Origin: Leeuwenhoekiella aestuarii
Lineage (GTDB): Bacteria; Bacteroidota; Bacteroidia; Flavobacteriales; Flavobacteriaceae
NCBI RefSeq assembly: GCF_004104055.1
Contig: NZ_QOVJ01000002.1
Coordinates: 186,001 to 250,000, forward strand
Direction of reading: 5' to 3'
Length of the DNA: 64,000 bases
Within the stretch, counting starts at the first letter, position 1; every line of letters starts with the position of its first letter. The notes under the pieces are model-generated. The model saw only the letters and a list, made by a program, of their open reading frames with translations. It was not told the DNA's origin and did not search any database. A program made the position numbers and the translations under genes. This document shows, one piece after another, positions 1 to 8,464 of this stretch.

Positions 1-48
1 TATCAATTTTGGTTAGTTGATTAGTTTTTTTGGATTTTTTGTTAGTTG

Positions 49-90
49 AGAATCACCTTGTTTTGGAGAAGGCAGGTGATTCTTTTTTTT
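49..90 (+). terminator. Rho-independent terminator of an upstream gene outside the window
   Basis: A perfect 10-bp inverted repeat, AGAATCACCT at 49-58 and AGGTGATTCT at 74-83, is followed by a run of eight T residues to 90. The T tract on the plus strand suggests it ends a gene that lies left of the window. No coding region is visible between 1 and 181. Confidence 0.7.
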
Positions 91-127
91 ATGCCTATTT
101 CTGAATTTTTCACAAAAACTGATATAA

Positions 128-156
128 AAAAAGCCTCTGTATTTACAGAGGCTTTT
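128..156. terminator. Bidirectional terminator after the anti-sigma gene
   Basis: The stem AAAAAGCCTCTGT (128-140) pairs perfectly with ACAGAGGCTTTTT (144-156) around a 3-nt loop. A-rich and T-rich arms make it usable on both strands. It lies 26 bp beyond the stop codon of the minus-strand anti-sigma gene. Confidence 0.75.
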
Positions 157-181
157 TCATTTATAAATTTTTTGTTTTGTC

Positions 182-988
182 TTAAGCATTATTCTCTACA
201 ACACCTAAGGTATATAATTGTTCCATTGTAGGAGTCTCACTACCACCTGCAGGTTCTAGCGTAATACCAAATGCTTGTGAATCATTAGGATTCTCTAAAG
301 CAAAGACCTTATTTGTATTATTTACAAAATCATCTAAAAGTCCCATACTCGTAGGAGTAAGCGGATCTAACTTTAAAGACCACACTTGATATACAAAACC
401 TTCCGGAGGCTCAGGCAATCCCATAGCATCTATATATGCTTTGTTAGATTCCTTATCCCAAAAGACATTAACATATGCTTCAGGAGCAACCTGCTGACCA
501 GCAAGAGGTACTTTAGTAACCTGTGGATCACGAATGACCGCAAGTATCTCTTTTGTTTCAGTCAATGCATCCTCAGAATATTGTAGTTTGCTTTCTAACT
601 TGGTGTTTTCGATCTCAACAACCTGTAATTCTTTACGAAGTGTATTTGTTCTATTTAACAAAACAAATATCCCGATTAAGAAAATTACCGAAGCAGCTAT
701 GCTGATGAATGACAGCAAGCGTGTTCTTTTTTGTGTTGCAGGGTTCAATTGTACCACACCAGTATTATTCTGAAGTTTTGCACGTATTGCGGTAAGCATT
801 TCTTCAGGATTATAGGGCGCAGCTGCTGTTGCCAGATTTTGAAGGGCAGCTTCAATCTGTTCTACTTCTTTTTCTACTTCAGGGTATTGTTTAAGTACCG
901 TGGAAACTTCTTCACTTTCTTTAGAAGTTAAGGCCCCGTACACATACATCTCAAGTATGCCAGATTCTATGTATTCTTGAATATCCAT
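182..988 (-). CDS. RskA-type anti-sigma factor, membrane anchored
   Basis: This is probably the antagonist of the ECF sigma factor encoded directly upstream. The 268-residue protein has a cytoplasmic N-terminal part (about 1-90), one hydrophobic membrane segment at about 91-111, a short charged helical stretch (about 112-145) that looks like a coiled coil, and a C-terminal domain of RskA type (about 150-265) with the usual pattern YVNVFWDKESNKAY...LPEPPEGFVYQVWSL. No zinc-binding HxxxCxxC motif is visible in the N-terminal part, as is common for this subgroup. The ATG follows the sigma factor stop codon with no spacer (tail to head at 988/989), so translation is probably coupled. Signal sensed is unknown. 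Confidence 0.85.
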   Translation of the reverse strand: MDIQEYIESGILEMYVYGALTSKESEEVSTVLKQYPEVEKEVEQIEAALQNLATAAAPYNPEEMLTAIRAKLQNNTGVVQLNPATQKRTRLLSFISIAASVIFLIGIFVLLNRTNTLRKELQVVEIENTKLESKLQYSEDALTETKEILAVIRDPQVTKVPLAGQQVAPEAYVNVFWDKESNKAYIDAMGLPEPPEGFVYQVWSLKLDPLTPTSMGLLDDFVNNTNKVFALENPNDSQAFGITLEPAGGSETPTMEQLYTLGVVENNA

Positions 989-1519
989 TTAATTTACCAA
1001 TATAGCTCTTAGTTTATTAATACAAAGTCTATTGCGCGTTTTAATAGTTCCTAGAGGCATATCTAATTCTTCAGAAGCTTCTTTTTGCGTGTATCCTTTA
1101 AAAAATAAAAGATTAATCACTTTTTTACAATCTTCTCCTAAAGCTTTGATATATTTTTTTATACCTATCGCATCAACTTTACTTGAAAAACTACTTTTGT
1201 TTTCAAGGATATCTACGAAATATTCTTGAGTAAGGTTTTTCTTTTGGTTCTTAAATGCTTTAGACCTAGTCTTATCTATTGCTGCATTACGAGCAATATT
1301 AAGGAGCCAGGTAAAGAATCTTCCTTTTTTAGAGGAATACGATTCACAGTTATCCCATACTTTAATAAAAACATCCTGTAGAACTTCTTCTGAAGCTTCA
1401 ACATCGTGGAGTACGCTGTTAATTACGCCAAAGATACTTTCTGAGTAGAGGCTATATAAGCGCTCAAAGGCTTTCTCGTCTTTTTGCTGAAGACGTAGAA
1501 TTAATTCATCTGGTTGCAT
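989..1519 (-). CDS. ECF-type RNA polymerase sigma factor
   Basis: A 176-residue sigma-70 family protein of the extracytoplasmic function class. Region 2 lies at about 8-90, with the helix DVEASEEVLQDVFIKVWDN and the promoter-melting stretch FFTWLLNIARNAAIDKTRS. Region 4 lies at about 125-172, with the helix-turn-helix GYTQKEASEELDMPLGTIKT. The gene is the first of a two-gene operon with the RskA-type anti-sigma factor. Length and layout are normal for the family. Targets are not evident; the fasciclin gene at 7.7 kb carries an ordinary Bacteroidota -7 box and so is not an obvious ECF target. Confidence 0.93.
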   Translation of the reverse strand: MQPDELILRLQQKDEKAFERLYSLYSESIFGVINSVLHDVEASEEVLQDVFIKVWDNCESYSSKKGRFFTWLLNIARNAAIDKTRSKAFKNQKKNLTQEYFVDILENKSSFSSKVDAIGIKKYIKALGEDCKKVINLLFFKGYTQKEASEELDMPLGTIKTRNRLCINKLRAILVN

Positions 1520-1562
1520 AGCAATCTGTTAGTTGTGCCTAAATGTATTAAATTAAAAGTGA

Positions 1563-1587
1563 AAAAGCAGCCCTATGAGCTGCTTTT
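1563..1587 (-). terminator. Terminator after the superoxide dismutase gene
   Basis: AAAAGCAGC (1563-1571) pairs with GCTGCTTTT (1579-1587) around a 7-nt loop. It lies about 30 bp beyond the stop of the minus-strand superoxide dismutase gene and upstream of the sigma factor gene. Confidence 0.65.
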
Positions 1588-1615
1588 AATAATTAGTTAA
1601 GAAGATGCTAATGTA

Positions 1616-2203
1616 TTATTCAATAATACCACCACAGCTTACACGTGGCCCTGCTGCACCGCTAGGTTGACTTGTAAAGTCATCTGCACCTTGATGCACA
1701 ATAAGTCCTTTACCTACAATATCTTTTATAGAATCATCACAGCTAATGCACCATTCATCTGTAGTGATAGTAATAGTACCATTACCGTTCTCATCTGCTT
1801 GAAAGTTCCCTATATCTCCTTTATGATATCCTTCTGGATCGCCCCATTTGCCGTGCTTCTCTTTGGTAGGGTTCCAGTGGCCACCTGCAGATGTACCATC
1901 GTCTGCAGAACAGTCTGCATTCTCGTGAATATGTATGGCATGCATTCCCGGTTCTAAACCTTCAAAAACAGCAGTCATAGAAACTTCACCATCTTCTTCT
2001 GTAAAAACAGCACTACCTTTTGCAGTACTACCACTTTTAGATTCAAGGTTTACCGTTATTTTTTTAACTACCGGAGCTTCTTCTTGCATATCTGCAGTTT
2101 CGGTGGTAGTTGTTTCGTCCATTTCTTTTTCTTTCTTATCATTCTTACAAGAGGTAAAACCTAGAGTAAGTGCAAGTGAAAAAAGTATTGCGTAATTTTT
2201 CAT
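1616..2203 (-). CDS. sodC: Cu/Zn superoxide dismutase, lipoprotein
   Basis: Converts superoxide to oxygen and peroxide outside the cytoplasm. The 195-residue protein has a lipoprotein signal ending in FTSC (Cys19) and an acidic, Thr-rich linker (about 22-45) before the catalytic domain. Metal ligands can be read in order: His91 and His93 (HIH, copper), His109 (AGGHWNP, bridging), His117, His127 and Asp130 (YHKGDIGN, zinc) and His170 (IVHQGADD, copper). Cys98 and Cys190 (RVSCGGI) fit the conserved disulfide. The active-site Arg is Arg187 (AGPRVSC). An extra CxxC pair at 152/155 is not a standard part of the fold. Monocistronic, with its own terminator. Confidence 0.93.
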   Translation of the reverse strand: MKNYAILFSLALTLGFTSCKNDKKEKEMDETTTTETADMQEEAPVVKKITVNLESKSGSTAKGSAVFTEEDGEVSMTAVFEGLEPGMHAIHIHENADCSADDGTSAGGHWNPTKEKHGKWGDPEGYHKGDIGNFQADENGNGTITITTDEWCISCDDSIKDIVGKGLIVHQGADDFTSQPSGAAGPRVSCGGIIE

Positions 2204-2288
2204 AATAGAATTTTGATTAGTTTACAGTACTAAATTAAGGGTTTGATTCAGCCCAACCAAAGAATTAAAGATAAGCTTAACATTAGGG

Positions 2289-3182
2289 TCAATTAGCACT
2301 AAAGCTTTTGGGTATTGCAATAGTGAGTTTAGAATTTGTCATTTTAGCTTTAATCAATTGCTTCTCACCTATAAATTCTCCATCAATCTGAAAAGCGATT
2401 GACTTTTTACTGCGTATGGTCACCTCTTTGCATTTAAAGACTTTTACAAAATCTGGATCTAAATGAGCATCGTCATAAAAGGTTTCAAGAATTCCTTTAA
2501 TGCTGAAATTTTTAAACACTAAAACCTCAAAATAACCATCATTCATTTTTCCGGTAGGGTTTATTTTAGCTCCGGTACCAAATTTGTTAGCATTAGCGAT
2601 AGCAACCAGCACACCTTCTTCGGTACAAGTTTCTTCGTTACATTCTATCTCTACTTCAAAAGGAAAATCATTATTAATAAGGGTCGGGAATGCTTGTATT
2701 AGATATCCCAGCTTACCACGTATTTCAGAATTTTCATAATTCTCTATCAACTGTGCATTAACCCCCAGATCTGCAATATGCAAACAGGTGTACCCATCTA
2801 TTTCAAGAAGGTCCATTTCAATATAATGATCACCTAATGCGATTTCCAGTTGTTGCTCTAGGGAGTCTGGAATATCAAAATTAGTAGCCAACCCGTTAGC
2901 AGAGCCAGATGGTAAAAGACCTATTTTTAAAGATTCGTTTTTAATAGCATCAGCCACTTCGCGAATAGTACCATCACCACCAGATATCAGAATACGATCT
3001 GGTCTTTTTTCAGCAATTAAATTTTGAATGGCTTTTTTGTCATTTTTACCGGTTGTCTCGTAGACAATACTCTCATCGTTATTTTGAGAAACGTTTTTTT
3101 TAAAAGCGTCAATAATAGGCTTTTTGTCTGTGCCACCTGCAATAGGATTAATGACAAGTAAAATGGTCTTTTGTGTTTTCAT
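2289..3182 (-). CDS. Diacylglycerol kinase/YegS family lipid kinase
   Basis: A 297-residue member of the DAGK catalytic family, expected to phosphorylate diacylglycerol or a related lipid alcohol at the inner membrane. Visible motifs are the N-terminal NPIAGG, the nucleotide-binding GGDGT at 68-72 and LPSGSANGLA at 90-99; the C-terminal beta-sandwich includes FQIDGEFIG. Length matches the family. It is divergent from an App1-type phosphatidate phosphatase 66 bp away, so the two may share a promoter region and act on the same lipid pool in opposite directions (inference). Confidence 0.88.
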   Translation of the reverse strand: MKTQKTILLVINPIAGGTDKKPIIDAFKKNVSQNNDESIVYETTGKNDKKAIQNLIAEKRPDRILISGGDGTIREVADAIKNESLKIGLLPSGSANGLATNFDIPDSLEQQLEIALGDHYIEMDLLEIDGYTCLHIADLGVNAQLIENYENSEIRGKLGYLIQAFPTLINNDFPFEVEIECNEETCTEEGVLVAIANANKFGTGAKINPTGKMNDGYFEVLVFKNFSIKGILETFYDDAHLDPDFVKVFKCKEVTIRSKKSIAFQIDGEFIGEKQLIKAKMTNSKLTIAIPKSFSAN

Positions 3183-3247
3183 TAAGTAGATTTCGATTTA
3201 AAATTAGCTATTTTGACCACAGAAGACCGTTAATAAAATACCAATAA

Positions 3248-4228
3248 GTGAAGCTGGATTTACAATTATACCGCGGATATGCCAACGATGAAGAACTAAT
3301 AGTTTTTGGTCATGTATTTAAATCCTGGGCACCAGATAAATATAAAACAGATCGCAAAGGATTCAAACATGCATTCTCTGTTTTGCATATGTTTAGAATT
3401 TCTCCTCTAAAAAATGTTGAAGTTCGGCTACGTTTTAAAGATATTGATATAACCACCAAAACGATGAATGATGGTTATTTTAGGTTTACGATACCATACG
3501 ATAATACTTTACAGAGTGGCTGGCACACTTATGAAGTGACGTGTAAACCAGAAGAAGTAGATTATGGTATTGTTGAGAAAGCTCAGTTTTTAAAACCTTT
3601 TGAAAGTAAAGTGAGTATTATCTCAGATATAGATGATACTTTTTTAATCTCGCATAGCGGAAACATTTTTAAGAAGCTTTATGTTATGCTGGCTCGAAAT
3701 GTAAATAACAGAAAGACCTTTGAAGATGTGGTAAAGCATTACCAGGCGTTGAGCAGTAGCGGACATAAAGAGAAAGGAGTGAGTAATTCTTTTTTTTACG
3801 TCTCAAGTAGTGAATGGAATTTATATAATTTTATTGTACAGTTCACTAATCTGCAAAAGTTACCTAAGGCTGTTATTAAACTGAAAGATATTAAGACCGG
3901 AATAACCGATTTTCTGGGAACCGGGGGAGGAAACCACGATCACAAATTTGTCAAAATAAAAGATATTATTTCATTTTACCCAAAGCAACGCTATGTGCTT
4001 CTTGGTGATGATTCACAACAAGATGCGTATATCTATGAGCGTATTTGTAAAATGTTTCCAAAGAATATTGAAGCTATTTACCTGCGTCAAACCAGTGGTT
4101 CTAAAAAAAATAAGATTCAGGCAGTACTTGATAATATTAATAAGATGAAAGTCGCAACCTGCTACTTTAAAAAAAGCACAGAAGCTATACAGCACTCTAA
4201 AGAAATAGGAGTGATAAAAGAACAGTAA
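3248..4228 (+). CDS. App1-family phosphatidate phosphatase (DUF2183)
   Basis: A 326-residue protein with the HAD-like phosphatase motif DIDDT at 127-131 (SIISDIDDTFLISHSGN), a second block SSSEWNLYNFI, and the acidic motif LLGDDSQQDAYIYERI near 255-270. These are the conserved blocks of App1/DUF2183 proteins, which dephosphorylate phosphatidic acid. The first about 110 residues form a beta-rich domain with ...KTMNDGYFRF. The start is GTG at 3248: an in-frame TAA lies immediately before it and no earlier start is possible. No signal peptide is seen, so it is probably cytoplasmic or peripheral on the inner membrane. Confidence 0.85.
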   Translation: MKLDLQLYRGYANDEELIVFGHVFKSWAPDKYKTDRKGFKHAFSVLHMFRISPLKNVEVRLRFKDIDITTKTMNDGYFRFTIPYDNTLQSGWHTYEVTCKPEEVDYGIVEKAQFLKPFESKVSIISDIDDTFLISHSGNIFKKLYVMLARNVNNRKTFEDVVKHYQALSSSGHKEKGVSNSFFYVSSSEWNLYNFIVQFTNLQKLPKAVIKLKDIKTGITDFLGTGGGNHDHKFVKIKDIISFYPKQRYVLLGDDSQQDAYIYERICKMFPKNIEAIYLRQTSGSKKNKIQAVLDNINKMKVATCYFKKSTEAIQHSKEIGVIKEQ

Positions 4229-4232
4229 ATAA

Positions 4233-4258
4233 AAACCCCGATCATTTGATCGGGGTTT
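4233..4258. terminator. Bidirectional terminator between convergent genes
   Basis: AAACCCCGATC (4233-4243) pairs with GATCGGGGTTT (4248-4258) around a 4-nt loop. It sits between the App1-type gene and the convergent VPS10-like gene. Confidence 0.75.
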
Positions 4259-4280
4259 GCTCTTCAATAAAATTGTTTAA

Positions 4281-7200
4281 CTATTTTATTTTAAAACTTT
4301 CTATTTTTTTAAAAGGAGAAATTTGCAACTGTTTCATTTGTGCTTCATACGCATTCCAGTCTTCTTTAAAGAATGTATTTACTTCGCTAAGTGCAACTTT
4401 CAATTCGTCTTCAGCTTGTTTGATTAGGGTATTTTCAGTAGATGTCAATCCGTTAGGTCTGCTTTGTACATAACTACTTGCAAGATAAATACGATTAAGA
4501 ACAGTAACCTCGGCATTACGCGTGATACCCTGTCGGTCATCTTCTTTACCTAAAAATAGCGCAATTTTCTCATCTATCTTCTTCACAATAGCTTCTGAAC
4601 TGTCAATCTGAATTTTATATTTTTCTTTGTCTAACTTTTTTAAATCTGAAATAAAATCCTCTGCAATGGTTTTACTTTCAACCAATTGTTTAACCGCATC
4701 TGCAGAAACTTGAGTCATGTCTTCTAAGTTTTTCTGAGCAGCATAAATTTCGTTGACACCACTTGCAGAAATATTCAAACGCGGATCACTTTTTACGCTT
4801 ATCACTTCTGAATCTTCAAGAGTACCGTAGCGCATTACAACTTTATAGTTTCCCGGTTTTACAGTTACGCCACCAGGCTCATAATCGTTGTCGCGAATGC
4901 GGCGCGAAGGCCTGTCAACCCCTTTTTCATCCAGAAACCATCTAAAGCTATACATCCCGGAAGAATCTGGCGTTTTAGTTTTTAAAGTTCTAATCAGACG
5001 ATCTCCATCATAAATATTGAGAAAAACACTATCCCATTTGATTGCTGACTCTTCTTTTTCTATGTCTTCAGCCTTATCATCAGATTCGATTCTTTCAACC
5101 TTTTTAGGATTGAACATATACTTTATAAAAGCACCCCGCTCCCGATTAGTACCGCCATAAGTTGCATCTCCACCAAAACGACTTCCGGTAGGTTGTTGTG
5201 AAGCATTTTGATACGCAACAGCAGGAGGAATTACTTCAAGAACAGTACCTTCTTCCATATTCATATTTGCACCTAGGTCTGTATTAGCTGCAAGCGCTCT
5301 AAGCGGTTTAATATCATCTAAAACCCATATAGAACGACCAAAAGTAGCAATTGCCAAATCATCTTCGCGCTCTTGAATTACTAAATCTTTAACGGGAACG
5401 GTAGGGAAACCATTTGTCCACTTCTCCCAGTTTGTACCGGCATCAATAGACACGTATAATCCATCATCTGTACCTAAAAACATAAGGTTAGGTTCTTCTT
5501 TATCTTCTAAAATGGCTAAAGAATAACTTTCTACATCATCTTCATCAACAATACTTTTCCAAGATTTCCCATAATCTGTAGTACGGTATACATAGGGTTT
5601 GTAGTCAAATCTCCGGTAATTGTTAGCCACTAAAAGAGCTTCTCCTTTATTCGACGCAGAAGCTTTGATCTGTGCAATCCAGCTTCCTTCAGGTAATCCT
5701 TTGATATTTTTAGAAACATCTGTCCAGTCTTCACCACCATTAATTGTATAGAATACCTTACCGTCATCAGAACCGGTCCAGATCATATTTTTTTGAACAG
5801 GACTGGGTTCAATAACCAATATTGTAGTGTGGTTTTCAGCACCTGTAGCATCCATTGTTAAACCACCGCTTTCGCTTTGCTTTTGTTTTTCAGGATCATT
5901 AGTAGTAAGATCTGGTGAAATAACCTCCCAAGTCAATCCTTTATCAGTTGATTTATGTACATATTGACTGCCAAAATATAAGGTGCTGTTATCAAACGGA
6001 TCAATGTTTATAGCTGCATTCCAGTTGAAGCGCAGTTCTACATCAGGATCAGGATGCGTAGGACGTACTGAATAGTTAGAACCGGTTATCCAGTCATACC
6101 TGCTCACATATCCTTGCTGACTCATAGACCAGCCATATTGTGAATCGTCACGGTCTGGAACTACATCAAAACCATCTCCAAATGAAATTTCTTGCCAGTA
6201 GGAGTTACGTATGCCTTGTGCACGCCAGATATATGCTGGTCCACGCCAGCTACCATTGTCTTGCATACCTCCATAAACATTGTATGGGAATTCATTATCT
6301 ACTGCAATGTGATAAAATTGCCCTACCGGAATGTTTTCTGCAAAGCGCCATGTGTTACCGCCATCGCGAGAGATGTTCAATCCACCGTCGTTTCCGTCAA
6401 TCATAAAATCTGGCTTTTCAGGGTGGATGTAAAATGAGTGGTGATCGGGATGAACCCCGTTGTCAACCCCGTAAGCCGGCATCAACTCTTCAAAACTTTT
6501 CCCGCCATCTTCAGAAATATTCACATAGGTAAATACACTATAAATGCGATTCTCGTTGTCTGGAGCTACATAAATTTCGGCATAATAAAAAGGGCGATTT
6601 CCTATTTCATTCATATCATCATTTACCAATTTCCAATTTTCACCCCCATCTTCAGAGCGGTAAAGTCCGTTCTTTTTAGCTTCAACATAAGCATAAACAA
6701 TGTTGGGTTTATTTGCAGCAATCGCAAGCCCCATTCTCCCTAAGTCACCTTCCGGCAAACCGTTTTTTGAGGTGATTTCTTTCCAAGTATCTCCACCATC
6801 ATAAGTAATGTATAAGCCAGAACCTTTACCACCACTTTTGAAGAACCAAGGATCTCTTTTGTGTTCCCACATCGCAGCGATAAGCTTATTGGGATTAGTT
6901 GGGTCCATCACAAGTTCTGCAGTACCCGTTTTTTTATTTACATAAAGTACTTTTTGCCACGTTTTTCCACCATCTTTTGTACGGTATACTCCGCGTTCCT
7001 CATGTTCTCCCCAAGGAGAACCTATTGCAGCGGCATAAACGATATCAGGATTTGAAGGATTTATACGCACTCTATAGATGTGACGTGTTTTTTCGAGCCC
7101 CATACATTTCCATGTTCTACCGCCATCTAGAGATTTATAAATACCAAAACCACCATTTAAACTGTTTCTGGGGTTTCCCTCACCGGTTCCTAACCAGATT

Positions 7201-7499
7201 ACAGAAGGGTTAGATTGCTGAATTGCTACAGAACCAATAGAAGCTGTTGCTTCGTTTTCAAAAACCGGTTTCCAAGTAACTCCACCGGATGTGGATTTCC
7301 ACAAACCACCTGATGCAGAACCTGCATAAATAATGTCTGGGTTATCTGTAACCACATCAATTGCTGTAATACGACCACTCATACCGGCAGGTCCCACATT
7401 ACGAGGTTGCATATCTTTTAAAAGTTCAAGGTTTAGTTTTTGAGCAATTGCTGAAATAGAAAAGCTCAATAAACAGAAGAGAAGTAAAATTTTTTTCAT
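4281..7499 (-). CDS. Secreted VPS10/sortilin-type beta-propeller protein
   Basis: A 1072-residue exported protein (signal peptide about 1-20, ending ...SAIAQ). Residues about 25-740 carry many BNR/sortilin-type repeats of the form SxDGGxTW (for example KSTSGGVTW, KSLDGGRTW, RTKDGGKTW, YTINGGEDW, RTTDYGKSW), which build one or two large propellers. The C-terminal third (about 760-1072) lacks these repeats and includes a segment like those that follow propellers in this flavobacterial family (GVTVKPGNYKVVMRYG). Often annotated as a glycosyl hydrolase because of the BNR repeats; no catalytic site is evident, so an enzymatic function is not claimed. Monocistronic, convergent with the App1-type gene. 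Confidence 0.85.
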   Translation of the reverse strand: MKKILLLFCLLSFSISAIAQKLNLELLKDMQPRNVGPAGMSGRITAIDVVTDNPDIIYAGSASGGLWKSTSGGVTWKPVFENEATASIGSVAIQQSNPSVIWLGTGEGNPRNSLNGGFGIYKSLDGGRTWKCMGLEKTRHIYRVRINPSNPDIVYAAAIGSPWGEHEERGVYRTKDGGKTWQKVLYVNKKTGTAELVMDPTNPNKLIAAMWEHKRDPWFFKSGGKGSGLYITYDGGDTWKEITSKNGLPEGDLGRMGLAIAANKPNIVYAYVEAKKNGLYRSEDGGENWKLVNDDMNEIGNRPFYYAEIYVAPDNENRIYSVFTYVNISEDGGKSFEELMPAYGVDNGVHPDHHSFYIHPEKPDFMIDGNDGGLNISRDGGNTWRFAENIPVGQFYHIAVDNEFPYNVYGGMQDNGSWRGPAYIWRAQGIRNSYWQEISFGDGFDVVPDRDDSQYGWSMSQQGYVSRYDWITGSNYSVRPTHPDPDVELRFNWNAAINIDPFDNSTLYFGSQYVHKSTDKGLTWEVISPDLTTNDPEKQKQSESGGLTMDATGAENHTTILVIEPSPVQKNMIWTGSDDGKVFYTINGGEDWTDVSKNIKGLPEGSWIAQIKASASNKGEALLVANNYRRFDYKPYVYRTTDYGKSWKSIVDEDDVESYSLAILEDKEEPNLMFLGTDDGLYVSIDAGTNWEKWTNGFPTVPVKDLVIQEREDDLAIATFGRSIWVLDDIKPLRALAANTDLGANMNMEEGTVLEVIPPAVAYQNASQQPTGSRFGGDATYGGTNRERGAFIKYMFNPKKVERIESDDKAEDIEKEESAIKWDSVFLNIYDGDRLIRTLKTKTPDSSGMYSFRWFLDEKGVDRPSRRIRDNDYEPGGVTVKPGNYKVVMRYGTLEDSEVISVKSDPRLNISASGVNEIYAAQKNLEDMTQVSADAVKQLVESKTIAEDFISDLKKLDKEKYKIQIDSSEAIVKKIDEKIALFLGKEDDRQGITRNAEVTVLNRIYLASSYVQSRPNGLTSTENTLIKQAEDELKVALSEVNTFFKEDWNAYEAQMKQLQISPFKKIESFKIK

Positions 7500-7625
7500 G
7501 AAAGAATGTACTAAAGTTTTGCTCTAAGTTAACGAAAACTTAAAAGCCTAAGCGCTCTGTGTATAATATTAGATAGATTAACATAATATATCGCTAATTA
7601 ACAAAAGCTTACGGTAGTCTTGTGA

Positions 7626-7653
7626 TTTGTTTAAGTCTTAGCTAATACCTTTG
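7626..7653 (+). promoter_or_regulatory. Bacteroidota-type promoter of the fasciclin gene
   Basis: TACCTTTG at 7646-7653 matches the Bacteroidota -7 consensus TAnnTTTG. Candidate -33 elements are TTTG at 7626-7629 and TTG at 7620-7622. The box lies about 30 bp before the ATG at 7684, which argues against the in-frame TTG at 7651 being the translation start. Confidence 0.55.
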
Positions 7654-7683
7654 AACGAAAGAAAAATCAAAAAAACAATAATT

Positions 7684-8286
7684 ATGAAAAAGTTAGTTTT
7701 AAGTATGGCGATGATTGCAACTATCGCATTTACATCTTGTAAGGATAATGAAAATTCTGAATCTGAAGACATGATGAATCAACAAGAAGAAGTTGCTATG
7801 GAAACAGAAACTTCTGCCGAAGCGACTATGCCAGAGCAAGAAACTATTGCAGCAATCGCAATGGGTAATGATGATTTTAGTACGCTGGTAACAGCAGTAA
7901 AGGCAGCTGACCTTGCAGAAACTTTAAAAAGTGAAGGACCATTTACTGTATTTGCTCCTACCAATGCAGCATTTGATAAACTACCAGAAGGAACTGTTGC
8001 AACTTTAACCGAAGCTGAAAATAAAGAGAAATTAGCAGATATTTTAAAGTACCACGTAGTTTCTGGTGAATATATGGCAGCAGATATAATAAAAGCTATT
8101 CAAGATAATGATGGTAGTTTTACTATCGCGACTGTTGAAGGTGAAGAATTGACTGCTACTTTAGATGGAGAAAAGGTAATCTTAACGGATGCAAATGGAA
8201 ATAGATCTACTGTAGTTATGACTGACGTAGATGCTTCTAATGGAGTAATTCATGCAATTGATGCAGTTGTAATGCCAAAATCTTAA
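7684..8286 (+). CDS. Fasciclin-domain lipoprotein
   Basis: A 200-residue lipoprotein: signal MKKLVLSMAMIATIAFTSC with the lipid-anchored Cys19, a Glu/Met-rich linker to about 55, then one fasciclin (FAS1) domain with both signature blocks, H1 (GPFTVFAPTNAAFDKLP) and H2 (VMTDVDASNGVIHAIDAVVMP), joined by ...LKYHVVSGEY. FAS1 domains mediate cell-surface adhesion; the ligand here is unknown. The frame is open upstream to a TTG at 7651, but that codon lies inside the -7 box, so ATG 7684 is chosen. The following hairpin makes the gene monocistronic. Confidence 0.9.
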   Translation: MKKLVLSMAMIATIAFTSCKDNENSESEDMMNQQEEVAMETETSAEATMPEQETIAAIAMGNDDFSTLVTAVKAADLAETLKSEGPFTVFAPTNAAFDKLPEGTVATLTEAENKEKLADILKYHVVSGEYMAADIIKAIQDNDGSFTIATVEGEELTATLDGEKVILTDANGNRSTVVMTDVDASNGVIHAIDAVVMPKS

Positions 8287-8311
8287 TTGTACACATATAT
8301 ATAATTTAAAG

Positions 8312-8337
8312 CCCTCCATTTTTGGAGGGTTTTTTTA
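8312..8337 (+). terminator. Terminator after the fasciclin gene
   Basis: CCCTCCA (8312-8318) pairs with TGGAGGG (8323-8329), followed by eight T residues. Confidence 0.8.
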
Positions 8338-8464
8338 TGCATAAATGAAAATGATTTTTTATTGAGAAGTCAGGTTTTGTAAGTTGTTACGTCCAAAAAT
8401 ACGATTCATATTTTTTACTACTTCCTAAGGTCAAAACTTCAAAATGCCGTAATTTTAATACACT

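Noticed and set aside
46-231. Short open frame at the left edge
   Set aside because: It runs through two hairpin terminators and the 3' end of the anti-sigma gene and has no start signal or similarity.
6140-6743. Several overlapping frames on the plus strand inside the sortilin-like gene
   Set aside because: They are shadows of a continuous 1072-codon gene with repeated SxDGGxTW motifs on the other strand.
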